11,773 nt of DNA from Oscillospiraceae bacterium (GCA_009786735.1 WQRM01000034.1:1-11773); one strand, 5' to 3'. Counted from the first letter of the stretch, positions 1 to 6,539 are shown. Notes: generated by a model not told the origin, from the letters alone. Translations and numbers: made by a program.

Positions 1-609
1 GATGACGTTGAGCACGCCGTCAGGCAGACCGGCTTGTTTGTACAGCTCGGCGATGCGCAAGGCGGTGCGCGGCGTGGGCGACGCAGCCTTGAGCACCATG
101 GTGTTGCCGCTGGCGATGCATGCGGGAGCCATCCAGCCCATGGGGATCATCGCAGGGAAGTTGAACGGTGCGATACCCAGGAACACGCCAAGTGGCACGC
201 GGCTCATCACGGTGTCGTAGCCGGTGGAAGTGTCCATCATGTTTTCGCCCAGCAGTTGCAGCGGCGCGCTGATGGCAAGTTCTGTGCCCTCTTTGGCTTT
301 GAGCACGTCGCCCAAGGCTTCGTCCCACACCTTGCCGTGTTCTTCGGCAACGAGTTGGGTGAGTTCGTCCATGTGTTGGTCGAGCAGGTCGCGCAGGCGG
401 TAGAGCACTTGTACGCGCTTCATCACCGGCGTGGCCGACCATGCGGGATAGGCTGCCGCTGCCGCCGCAACTGCGGCTTCGACTTCCGTGGCGGTGCAGC
501 TGGGCACTTGGTGGGTGGTTTCGCCGGTGCTGGGGTTGTAGGCAGGGGTGAATTTGGTGGTGGTTGAATCAACGAATTGGCCGTTGATGAAGGGGCGTAA
601 GGTGGTCAT
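1..609 (-). CDS. iolA: Methylmalonate/malonate-semialdehyde dehydrogenase (CoA-acylating), N-terminal 203 residues; cut by window edge
   Basis: This gene begins with ATG at 609 and stays open to base 1, giving 203 codons of a protein usually near 490 residues. The family (MmsA/IolA) oxidises malonate semialdehyde or methylmalonate semialdehyde with NAD and CoA to acetyl-CoA or propionyl-CoA, the last step of inositol breakdown. Visible support is the aldehyde dehydrogenase Rossmann-type N-terminus: RPFINGQFVDS at 5-15, PLGVFLGIAPFNFPAMIP at 139-156 with the conserved Asn150, SGNTMVLK at 168-175, and AGLPDGVLNVI at 193-203. The catalytic Cys lies beyond the window. After the FNFPAMIP block it reads MGWMAPACIA and LKAASPTP, where the best-known enzymes have MWMFP and LKPSE, so this is a divergent subgroup. 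An AGAGGA ribosome site lies about 9 nt upstream, just after the kinase stop. The iol context supports the role; another acyl-CoA-forming aldehyde dehydrogenase is the main alternative. Confidence 0.88.
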   Translation of the reverse strand, partial: MTTLRPFINGQFVDSTTTKFTPAYNPSTGETTHQVPSCTATEVEAAVAAAAAAYPAWSATPVMKRVQVLYRLRDLLDQHMDELTQLVAEEHGKVWDEALGDVLKAKEGTELAISAPLQLLGENMMDTSTGYDTVMSRVPLGVFLGIAPFNFPAMIPMGWMAPACIASGNTMVLKAASPTPRTALRIAELYKQAGLPDGVLNVI

Positions 610-623
610 GTGGGAGGTTCCTC

Positions 624-1121
624 TCATAAGTTTATCGCCGCAAGAATTTTATCGGCGAGGGCTTGCGGTGGCAATTCATCAGTTTGAAAACGTAGCTCAT
701 TGGGCAACGATGGTCTTGTCGCAATGGCACGGCTGATTTCGATTGCGCGGTTAGCATCGCGAAACTCGTTGCCGTTGTCGCGCGTGTGGATGCGCTCGCG
801 CAACGTTGAGTTGGCAGCTTGCAGCGTTACAATCCGCACATTCGCAGTACCAAACGTGTCAGAAACTTCTATCACACGCTGGTCGGTCAAGTCGGAGAGC
901 AAGATAGTTTCAAAGCCATGCTTGCGATAATTTTCCGCAACAAGCAGAAGATTTTCGAAGCTCAGTTGCTCTTCGGTCTCATAAGAAATTTCGGTGAAGG
1001 GGTTCAAATGGCGGAATTCGGGTATCCAACCAAACTCGAACCAAGGGCATTTCAATCGTTCGTGCAGCAAAGCCGCAACGGTTGACTTCCCGCTACCCGG
1101 TGGGCCGTGCACAACAATCAA
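624..1121 (-). CDS. P-loop NTPase/kinase-like protein inserted between iolB and iolA
   Basis: This encodes about 165 residues with a textbook Walker A motif, HGPPGSGKST at residues 5-14, right at the N-terminus. It resembles small stand-alone AAA/zeta-like nucleotide or metabolite kinases of unknown substrate. A recognisable block, FEFGWIPEFR near residue 28, followed by EEQLSFENLLLV and a C-terminal LPNELRF region, suggests an intact fold. It is not a PfkB-type protein, so it is not a standard IolC (5-dehydro-2-deoxygluconate kinase), and any role in inositol breakdown is only guilt by association. The start is unclear. The frame is the same as that of iolB and is open directly after the iolB TGA (1134-1136) with no ATG. 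TTG at 1121 is used here; CTG at 1130 has a better-spaced GGAGG. Removing one base near 1128 would restore a GTG start overlapping the iolB stop. Confidence 0.75.
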   Translation of the reverse strand: MIVVHGPPGSGKSTVAALLHERLKCPWFEFGWIPEFRHLNPFTEISYETEEQLSFENLLLVAENYRKHGFETILLSDLTDQRVIEVSDTFGTANVRIVTLQAANSTLRERIHTRDNGNEFRDANRAIEISRAIATRPSLPNELRFQTDELPPQALADKILAAINL

Positions 1122-1133
1122 GGAAATCAGTGC

Positions 1134-1907
1134 TCACTTCCCCTCCAGCAGCCATGTATGGTCGGGGTGAAAATTGCGCTCATCCCAGGGGTAGCCGTCA
1201 AAGTGGCGAATCATCCACACGTACATCATGCGATAGCCCGGTGCGGTGACTTGCGGGTGGTATTTCCCGCCCTCGATGGCGGCGAATGAGCGGTCACGGA
1301 TTTTGTGCACGCCATCGTCGAGGAAGCACGCGCCAAAGCCCTGCGGCTTGTCGAAGCGGTAGTAGTACACTTCCGGGTGGGGGTGTTCGTGCGGCGGGTA
1401 GCTGCTCCAGCCGCCTTGGGGTTGCACGATTTCGCCGCAGACCATGTTGGAGTACGGCGCGTTGTGGATGTCGAAGTAGGTGGTGACGCGGCGTTCGGCT
1501 TTGCCGTCGAACTGGCCTTGTCCGAAGGTGTCGCGGCGGGTGTTTTCGGGGGTGTAGAACTGCGAAGGAAATTCGCGATCGTTCTTAGTGGACTGGACAA
1601 GGATTTCGCTGGGTGTTTTTTCCAGCAGATAGATGGTAACATGCGTATAGCGCGGCACATGTAGGCAGTAACCCGCGTGGTCAATGGGGTTAACACGCTT
1701 GGCGTTCACGACATAGCTGCCGTTCACTGGGCATTCTACACCCATTCCGACATTGCCCTCCAGCAGAACAATTGCAGTTTCTTCCTCTTCGCTGTAAATC
1801 TCGAGCGTTTCATTATGCAGTCGTTCCACAGTGATGTTCATCATCATGCTGCTGTCGGCGCGGCAAAGTTGCTGCGTGTCGCCTGGTTTCAGATAATCAA
1901 ATTCCAT
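1134..1907 (-). CDS. iolB: 5-deoxy-glucuronate isomerase
   Basis: The 257-residue product matches the IolB/KduI-type double cupin that converts 5-deoxy-D-glucuronate to 5-dehydro-2-deoxy-D-gluconate in cytosolic inositol catabolism. The diagnostic block SYPPHEHPHPEVYYYRF lies at residues 169-185 and supplies the likely metal ligands His173, His175 and Glu179. The later GGKYHPQVTAPGY at 213-225 provides a further His217. Length is close to the family norm of about 270. The ATG at 1907 is preceded by AGGAG with 5 nt spacing. The ribosome site abuts the palindromic repeat that fills the gap to iolG. KduI (pectin pathway) is the only close alternative, and the flanking iolG and iolA make IolB far more likely. 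Confidence 0.93.
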   Translation of the reverse strand: MEFDYLKPGDTQQLCRADSSMMMNITVERLHNETLEIYSEEEETAIVLLEGNVGMGVECPVNGSYVVNAKRVNPIDHAGYCLHVPRYTHVTIYLLEKTPSEILVQSTKNDREFPSQFYTPENTRRDTFGQGQFDGKAERRVTTYFDIHNAPYSNMVCGEIVQPQGGWSSYPPHEHPHPEVYYYRFDKPQGFGACFLDDGVHKIRDRSFAAIEGGKYHPQVTAPGYRMMYVWMIRHFDGYPWDERNFHPDHTWLLEGK

Positions 1908-1920
1908 GTTTGCTCCTGTA

Positions 1921-2085
1921 CCCCCACCGTCACGGCAAGCCGTGCCACCTCCCCCAAGGGGGAGGCATCAACTAGGCGGGTTCATTTCAATGAGATGTTT
2001 TCAAGCTCGAAAATTGCAACGTAAAGTCAGCGCAGACGGTTGAAGCCTCCCCCTTGGGGGAGGTGCCCCATAGGGGCGGTGGGGG
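1921..2085. repeat. 165-bp imperfect inverted-repeat element with nested hairpins between iolG and iolB
   Basis: The outer arms (1921-1972 and 2039-2085) are reverse complements over the outer 9 bases (CCCCCACCG/CGGTGGGGG) and over an inner stretch of about 30 bases. They surround a 66-bp centre. Nested perfect hairpins are CACGGC-AA-GCCGTG at 1931-1944, CCTCCCCCAAGGGGGAGG at 1948-1965, its equivalent with TT in the middle at 2046-2063, and GCCCC-ATA-GGGGC at 2065-2077. The element starts at the base after the iolG stop and ends just before the iolB ribosome site. It has no coding capacity and no target duplication that I can see. It resembles the short GC-rich palindromic repeats scattered in clostridial genomes (recollection, not a search). 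It could act as a MITE/REP-like element or as a transcript-stabilising or attenuating structure. Confidence 0.85.
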
Positions 2086-3102
2086 TTAAGCTACAATCTC
2101 CGCAATTTTCACCGGGCGACCCTCTTTCGCGCTGATGGTGGCCGCAATGCCGATGCGCACAGCCTCAAGCCCAGCTTGGGCATCCACAGGCACGGGGGTG
2201 TCGTTCACCACCGCGGCGATGAACTCCGTGAGCTCCGTGGCGAAGGCCTGCATGTAGCGCTCCAAGAAGAAAAACAGCGGCTTCTCGCCCGTCACGCCAT
2301 TCGCGTCAGAGATTTGCACGGTGCTGGCACCATCGTTGGCGCTGGCGGCTGCCCCCGCAGAACCGAAAACTTCCGCTCTTTGGTCATAGCCATAGGCGCA
2401 GCGGCGGCTGTTGTCAATCACCGCAAGGGCACCGCTGGCGAGCTTCATGGTGATGACCGCGCTGTCGAAGTCGCCTGCTTCGCCGATGGCAGGGTCAACG
2501 AGCACGGCAGGCTGAGTGAACACCTCCACCACTTCGTCGCCGGACAGATAGCGCACCATGTCGAAGTCATGAATCGTCATGTCCAGGAAGATGCCACCGC
2601 TGCGGGCAGCGTACTCGGCGCTGGGCGGTTCGGGGTCACGCGAGGTGATTTTCACCAGCTCAACCTTGCCGATTTTGCCTGCTTCCACGGCGTTGCGCAC
2701 GGCGCGGAAGTTGTGGTCAAAGCGGCGGTTGAAGCCCACCATGTATTTCAGCTTGGGCTTGGCTTGCAGGGCATTGAGCACAGCGTTGATGCGCCCGATG
2801 TCGTGGTCAATGGGTTTTTCGCAGAACACATGCTTGCCCGCGGCGATGGCTTCCAGCGAAATTGCGCTGTGGGTGTCTGTGGGCGAGCAAATGAGCACGA
2901 TGTCGATGCGGTCGTCGTTGAGGATGTCTTTGTAGTCTTTCGTGGCGGCGGCGATGCCGACCGTTCTTGCCCAAGCGATGGTTTCGTCGTTGAGCATGGG
3001 GTCAGCGATGGCCACGACCTTGGCGGTGTTGACGTAATTCGCGATGGATTGTGCGTGCACGCGACCAATGCGGCCTGCGCCGATGATGCCGATGTTTTTC
3101 AT
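2086..3102 (-). CDS. iolG: myo-Inositol 2-dehydrogenase
   Basis: This 338-residue NAD-dependent Gfo/Idh/MocA-family enzyme oxidises myo-inositol to 2-keto-myo-inositol, the entry step of the pathway. The Rossmann glycine motif GIIGAGRIGRVHA is at residues 5-17. The EKP motif is at 95-97 with the catalytic Lys96. GGIFLDMTIHDFDMVRYL at 169-186 carries Asp174 and His178, corresponding to the Lys/Asp/His triad known in Bacillus IolG. Length matches the family at about 340. The chosen ATG at 3102 gives the glycine motif at the expected depth and has AAGGAG 8 nt upstream; longer in-frame extensions read into the preceding gene's tail. A scyllo-inositol or chiro-inositol dehydrogenase of the same family is a possible alternative, but the DMTIHDFDM block and the neighbours favour IolG. 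Confidence 0.94.
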   Translation of the reverse strand: MKNIGIIGAGRIGRVHAQSIANYVNTAKVVAIADPMLNDETIAWARTVGIAAATKDYKDILNDDRIDIVLICSPTDTHSAISLEAIAAGKHVFCEKPIDHDIGRINAVLNALQAKPKLKYMVGFNRRFDHNFRAVRNAVEAGKIGKVELVKITSRDPEPPSAEYAARSGGIFLDMTIHDFDMVRYLSGDEVVEVFTQPAVLVDPAIGEAGDFDSAVITMKLASGALAVIDNSRRCAYGYDQRAEVFGSAGAAASANDGASTVQISDANGVTGEKPLFFFLERYMQAFATELTEFIAAVVNDTPVPVDAQAGLEAVRIGIAATISAKEGRPVKIAEIVA

Positions 3103-3124
3103 GTGATTCTCCTTTATGTTTTGA

Positions 3125-3685
3125 TTAAGTGAAAAAAGTATACAGTGCAAGCCCTAGACCGCACAAGATTAAGATGCCGCTGACCACAAAATGAGAAAGA
3201 TACCGCTTGTCGTTCGCGAGCGCCACATCGGTGTTGGTGTAATAAACCGGCAGCTGAAGCGGTTGCTCGGTTTTGCTGAAACCCAGCTCGACCATGCCTT
3301 CGCGCGGTTGGGCGTTGTCATCAACCCAAGTTAGCGTGAGCAGCGTGTGGCGGCGGTCGATGGTGATGTAAATGACCGTGGCCTCGGCAAGCTTGCCCTC
3401 TTCTTCAATTTTCTGCTTGCTCCAATATCCCCGCAGTCCCAGCGCGGCACAAAGCACGCCGAGTGCGGCAGACATGAACACCCAAAAATAACCATGTGGG
3501 ATGGGCAAAATCAGCCCCAGAAGGGCGAAGAGCGCGTAAAAAACCGCGTTAAAGCATCCGCCCGGCGTGCGGGCATACAACTTGCCCGCAGGCACTTCCG
3601 GTTTAGCTTTGGTTGTGTTTGCCTGGCAGTGTTGGCAATGGGTGGCGAGAACCGGAATCAGCTTGCCGCAGATCGAGCATTGCAT
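3125..3685 (-). CDS. Zinc-ribbon membrane protein with DUF3592-like domain
   Basis: The product is 186 residues. An N-terminal zinc ribbon has paired cysteines at 3/6 and 17/20. Two adjacent hydrophobic helices (about 45-63 and 67-87) are followed by a charged stretch and an extracytoplasmic-type beta domain at about 98-155. A last helix spans about 165-183. The beta domain (AEAT at 100-103, WVDDNAQPREG at 120-130) is clearly paralogous to the same segment in the next gene upstream (3703-4086) and is reminiscent of DUF3592. ATG at 3685 is chosen because AAGGAG lies 7 nt upstream. A GTG two codons earlier is too close to that site. Its function is unknown, and it is probably co-transcribed with iolG, which starts 22 nt after its stop. 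Confidence 0.8.
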   Translation of the reverse strand: MQCSICGKLIPVLATHCQHCQANTTKAKPEVPAGKLYARTPGGCFNAVFYALFALLGLILPIPHGYFWVFMSAALGVLCAALGLRGYWSKQKIEEEGKLAEATVIYITIDRRHTLLTLTWVDDNAQPREGMVELGFSKTEQPLQLPVYYTNTDVALANDKRYLSHFVVSGILILCGLGLALYTFFT

Positions 3686-3702
3686 GGGCACTCTCCTTTG
3701 CG

Positions 3703-4086
3703 CTAGCGCAGAAATTCAAGGTAAAAGTGAAAGAGGCAAAGCGCAATCACAACTGCGCCACAGAGGAAATGTGAGCGACCGAGTGTGCAGTCTTGGCGCG
3801 CCACGCTGTTGTCGTCGTAAAGCACGTTGACGGTCGCCGTGGTGCTTATGTTACCGGGCAAGTTAACGGTGCCGCTGCGAGGCTGCCCGTTGTCGTCCGC
3901 CCATGCGAGCGAAATGCGGATGAAGGGATGCGTTCTGATGCCGGTGATGGTGGCTTCGGCGTGCTTGCCGTGTTTCTTCAAGCGCTTTTGCCGCAACCGC
4001 AATCGAACGCCGCAACACAGCAGCCCAATGCCAACCAAAACGCCAAGACAAATCAAAATGAGAAGGACGATGCTGAAACGCTCCAT
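3703..4086 (-). CDS. Small membrane protein with DUF3592-like domain
   Basis: The product is 127 residues with one helix at about 5-27, a basic segment (RLRLRQKRLKKHGKH), a soluble beta-rich domain at about 43-100, and a second helix at about 106-124. The motif KHAEAT followed by WADDNGQPRSGTVNL is shared with its downstream neighbour (WVDDNAQPREGMVEL), so the two are tandem paralogues. This copy lacks the zinc ribbon and the extra helix pair. Overall it resembles DUF3592, a widespread uncharacterised membrane-associated domain; that label is from memory of the pattern. ATG at 4086 follows AAGGAG by 6 nt, and the ribosome site overlaps the stop region of the preceding gene. No enzymatic residues were recognised. 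Confidence 0.8.
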   Translation of the reverse strand: MERFSIVLLILICLGVLVGIGLLCCGVRLRLRQKRLKKHGKHAEATITGIRTHPFIRISLAWADDNGQPRSGTVNLPGNISTTATVNVLYDDNSVARQDCTLGRSHFLCGAVVIALCLFHFYLEFLR

Positions 4087-4096
4087 GGCATTCTCC

Positions 4097-4810
4097 TTAT
4101 TGATGTGGATTGGTGTGGTTGGATTGCGTGTCCGGTACAGCCGGTTGCGGCGGCGTGATGTTGCGCAGGAAGAGGCTTTGGCTAATGTATTCGTCGCTGC
4201 CCATGTAGGTGCGCACACGCACCGAGCGTGCGAAATACAGGCAAAACAGCGCGTAGATTGCCAGATCAAGCAGCGGAAGCAGTGATAACGAAGAAAAAAG
4301 AGAATTTTCCGTAACGAACAGGCCAAAAATGTGCAACACCACGCCCGCAATGGTGAGAAGCATGGAAATTTCATAGGTACGCAAGAACTTTGGGCTCTTC
4401 CGAAGCAGCTGCTTGATGGAAATGACAGCTGTAATGCTCGATGCGAAAAACACGAGCATCTGCACAGCAAACATGTATATGGATTCCACAGAAAGAATCT
4501 CGTAGCCATACAGTCCCAAGTCTTCCGCCATGTACGGTTGAGACAGCACCCAAACGCCCAGCGAAAAAAATGCAAGACCGATGCCGACAAGCACCAAGGC
4601 GATGATCAGCAAAACGCGAATCACTTGAAGGAACGAGAGCATGCCGCCAATGCGTTGGTAGGGGTGTTGTTGTTGCGGCATGCCGTGGTATGGCGCTTGC
4701 GGGTAGGGCGGTTGTTGGAAGGCGGCGGGTTGCACGGGAGCTTTCAGCCCGCATTCGGGGCAAAAGGCGGCGGTTGGCGGCTTTTGTGTGCCGCATTGTG
4801 GGCAATACAT
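4097..4810 (-). CDS. Zinc-ribbon four-helix membrane protein, copy 2 (DUF2569-like)
   Basis: The product is 237 residues. The N-terminal zinc ribbon MYCPQCG...FCPECGLK has Cys3, 6, 17 and 20. It is followed by a Pro/Gln/Tyr-rich linker (27-51), four predicted helices (about 62-89, 109-135, 143-166, 172-194) and a basic tail motif SVRVRTYMGSDEYI at 196-209 ending in PPQPAVPD. The IGG...LL start of the membrane domain and the final Y-x3-S-x-RV motif resemble DUF2569 proteins, a tentative assignment. Its start and ribosome site (AGGAGGTCAACC-ATG) are identical to those of the gene just upstream, from which it evidently arose by duplication. No function can be named; such ribbon-plus-helices proteins are common and uncharacterised in Clostridia. 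Confidence 0.82.
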   Translation of the reverse strand: MYCPQCGTQKPPTAAFCPECGLKAPVQPAAFQQPPYPQAPYHGMPQQQHPYQRIGGMLSFLQVIRVLLIIALVLVGIGLAFFSLGVWVLSQPYMAEDLGLYGYEILSVESIYMFAVQMLVFFASSITAVISIKQLLRKSPKFLRTYEISMLLTIAGVVLHIFGLFVTENSLFSSLSLLPLLDLAIYALFCLYFARSVRVRTYMGSDEYISQSLFLRNITPPQPAVPDTQSNHTNPHQ

Positions 4811-4822
4811 GGTTGACCTCCT
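4731..4822. repeat. 92-bp direct repeat, copy 2 (ribosome site plus zinc-ribbon coding end)
   Basis: This segment matches 5380-5471 at 85 of 92 positions with no gaps. It covers the ribosome site, the start codon and about the first 27 codons of the second zinc-ribbon gene. The run around the start codon and ribosome site is identical between copies, and the seven differences cluster towards codons 10-21. Confidence 0.9.
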
Positions 4823-5459
4823 AAGTGTGATGAATTTCGTCGCTGTCGTCCGGCACTGCGGGCTGTGGCGGCTTGACTCGCTTGAGGAAAATGCTTTGGC
4901 GGATGTACTCATCGCTGCCCATGTAGGTGCGCACCCGCACGGAACGGACGAAATACAGCAGCCAAGCTCCGACCACGATGACCGAAAAGGTCAGAAGAAC
5001 CGGTAGACTGGAGAAAATAACCAGTTCCGGATCGGGTGGCCAAAGCAAGTTGCGCAATACGGTGCTACCCAAATTAACGATAAAGTATAACTCAAACATG
5101 CGCAGAAACTTGGGCTTGCGGCGCAACAGCATGGCAAGACAAACGATGTAAAATGCACTGGTGCCGGCGCTGAGAAAGAACTGGAAAATCAGATGAATAT
5201 CGCCGCTCGCCAAGAAGTCGAATAAACTTTGCATAAAAGTTATCGGCACCATGATGATGACGATAATCATGCCAACCTGCAACCAGCGCAGCACGCCGCC
5301 AATCTGCTGGTAGGGATGATGCTGCGGCATGGCATGCTGATGCGCGTAGTATGGAACTTGCGGGTAGGCATGCGCAGATTGCACGGGAGCTTTCAGCCCA
5401 CATTCGGGGCAAAAAGCAGCGTGCGGAGGCTTTTGTGTGCCGCATTGTGGGCAATACAT
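4821..5459 (-). CDS. Zinc-ribbon four-helix membrane protein, copy 1 (DUF2569-like)
   Basis: The product is 212 residues, with Cys3, 6, 17 and 20 forming a zinc ribbon and a His/Tyr/Pro/Gln-rich linker at about 28-50. Helices lie at about 59-83, 90-113, 119-140 and 147-171. The conserved tail SVRVRTYMGSDEYI at 173-186 ends in PPQPAVPD. It is paralogous to the next gene, with nearly identical N- and C-terminal parts but a strongly diverged helix region. ATG at 5459 has a perfect AGGAGG 7 nt upstream, placed directly after the iolE stop (5473-5475). Longer in-frame extensions would run into iolE. DUF2569 membership is tentative and the function is unknown. Its position between iolE and iolG suggests co-expression with inositol catabolism. 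Confidence 0.82.
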   Translation of the reverse strand: MYCPQCGTQKPPHAAFCPECGLKAPVQSAHAYPQVPYYAHQHAMPQHHPYQQIGGVLRWLQVGMIIVIIMVPITFMQSLFDFLASGDIHLIFQFFLSAGTSAFYIVCLAMLLRRKPKFLRMFELYFIVNLGSTVLRNLLWPPDPELVIFSSLPVLLTFSVIVVGAWLLYFVRSVRVRTYMGSDEYIRQSIFLKRVKPPQPAVPDDSDEIHHT

Positions 5460-5471
5460 GGTTGACCTCCT
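5380..5471. repeat. 92-bp direct repeat, copy 1
   Basis: This is the partner of 4731-4822 (85 of 92 identical, ungapped). It spans the ribosome site and the 5' coding end of the first zinc-ribbon gene. It is the DNA trace of the tandem duplication that made the two paralogues. Confidence 0.9.
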
Positions 5472-5472
5472 A

Positions 5473-6363
5473 TTAGATATTCGCAGTTTCTTTGATGTAA
5501 TTGCGCGCCTTGAGGGCATACTCGAAGGGGTTGGCGATGGCGGGATCTTGTTCGGCTTCCACCACGAACCAGCCTGCGTAGTTGGCTTGGTCGAGGATGG
5601 CAAACAGCGGCGCGAAGTCCACGCTGCCGTCGCCCGGCACGGTGAATGCACCCGCACGCACCGCTTGCAGGAAGCTCATGTTTTCGTCACGCACGCGCTG
5701 CACCACCGCAGGACGGATGTCCTTGAGGTGCACATGCGCCACGCGGCTGATGTGCTTTTGCAGCACGCCCACGGGGTCAACACCGGCGAAGCTCAAGTGG
5801 CCGCTATCGAACAGCAGATGCACTTTCGCGGGGTCAGTGCCTTGCATGAGTTTGTCAATCTCTTCTTCAGTCTGCACCACCGTGCCCATGTGGTGGTGGA
5901 ACGTGAGCTTCATGCCGCGTGCGTTGGCGATGTCACCGAGCCTGTTCAAGCCGTCACACAGGGTAGCCCACTGGGCATCGTCCATCACGGGTTTTTCGGC
6001 GAAGACAGCTTTGTCCGTGCCTTGGACGCTGAAGCTTTGCTCACTTGCGCCGATGACTTTCGCGCCCAAGTATTGCAGGAAGTCCAGCTCGCGCTCGAAG
6101 TCGGCGGCGACTTGCTCGAAAGGCTGGGTCAGCAGCAGGCAGGTGAACCAGCGGTTGCAGATGGTGAGCCCGCGCAGGTCGAGCGCATGTTTGAGCACGG
6201 CGCGGTCGGCGGGATACTTATTGCCCACTTCGCTGCCGGTATAGCCCGCAAGCGCCATTTCGCTGATGCATTGCTCAAAGGTGTTTTCTGCGCCGAGGTC
6301 GGGCATGTCGTCGTTGGTCCAAGCGATGGGTGCGATGCCGAGTTTTACGTTAGTGAAAGCCAT
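5473..6363 (-). CDS. iolE: Inosose (2-keto-myo-inositol) dehydratase
   Basis: This 296-residue TIM-barrel protein of the xylose-isomerase-like (AP endonuclease 2) superfamily removes water from 2-keto-myo-inositol to give 3D-(3,5/4)-trihydroxycyclohexane-1,2-dione. Family blocks are all present: GIAPIAWTNDDMPDLG at 9-24, GYTGSEVGNKYP at 40-51, FHHHMGTVVQTEEEID at 155-170, LLFDSGHLSFAGVDP at 183-197, RVAHVHLKDIR at 207-217 and WFVVEAEQDP at 265-274. These include the Asp, His and Glu positions expected to bind the divalent metal. Length equals the family norm. ATG at 6363 follows AAGGAG by 9 nt. The leader resembles that of iolG. It lies between a 36-residue hydrophobic ORF and the zinc-ribbon pair. 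Confidence 0.95.
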   Translation of the reverse strand: MAFTNVKLGIAPIAWTNDDMPDLGAENTFEQCISEMALAGYTGSEVGNKYPADRAVLKHALDLRGLTICNRWFTCLLLTQPFEQVAADFERELDFLQYLGAKVIGASEQSFSVQGTDKAVFAEKPVMDDAQWATLCDGLNRLGDIANARGMKLTFHHHMGTVVQTEEEIDKLMQGTDPAKVHLLFDSGHLSFAGVDPVGVLQKHISRVAHVHLKDIRPAVVQRVRDENMSFLQAVRAGAFTVPGDGSVDFAPLFAILDQANYAGWFVVEAEQDPAIANPFEYALKARNYIKETANI

Positions 6364-6408
6364 GTGAATTGTCTCCTTTATGTTATAGCTAGTGAGATTT
6401 AAGATTTG

Positions 6409-6519
6409 TTAAGTGAAATAGTTCCAAAGAGTTTGGAAAAAGGCTACGACCATAAGCAAAATTCCGAATGGGATGAGAAGGACTCCCAAGCCAAAAATTA
6501 TGCGGAGAATATCAATCAT
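6409..6519 (-). CDS. Single-helix hydrophobic microprotein (36 residues)
   Basis: This short ORF reads MIDILRIIFGLG...LWNYFT, almost entirely one transmembrane helix. The start at 6519 is chosen because GAGG lies 5 nt upstream. An adjacent ATG at 6522 is too close to that site. A further ATG at 6540 shares its A with the TAA of the preceding gene (TAATG) but has no ribosome site, and would give 43 residues with an acidic N-terminus (MTESED). It fits neatly between its neighbours with no room for another gene. Possible roles are a membrane regulator or an assembly factor, but nothing in the sequence specifies one. Confidence 0.55.
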   Translation of the reverse strand: MIDILRIIFGLGVLLIPFGILLMVVAFFQTLWNYFT

Positions 6520-6539
6520 CATGTCCTCGCTTTCTGTCA

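Noticed and set aside
611..626. GAGG-AA-CCTC hairpin masking the iolA ribosome site
   Set aside because: The loop would be only two bases and the stem four pairs, too strained to be a credible regulator.
1134..1136. Selenocysteine or reassigned UGA at the iolB-kinase junction
   Set aside because: IolB is already full length at this TGA, several other genes here end cleanly in TGA, and no selenocysteine stem-loop was evident. A start-codon problem is simpler.
1973..2038. Promoter for iolB inside the centre of the 165-bp element
   Set aside because: TTGAAA and TTGCAA candidates have no acceptable -10 at 16-18 nt.
1921..2085. CRISPR-like array
   Set aside because: Only two palindromic units in inverted orientation, with no regularly spaced direct repeats.
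2176..3132. Plus-strand open frame of over 300 codons opposite iolG
   Set aside because: Shadow of iolG: composition biased to Gly/Val/His, no family motif, no credible ribosome site.
5437..6402. Plus-strand open frame opposite iolE
   Set aside because: Shadow of iolE; the minus strand carries unambiguous family motifs throughout.
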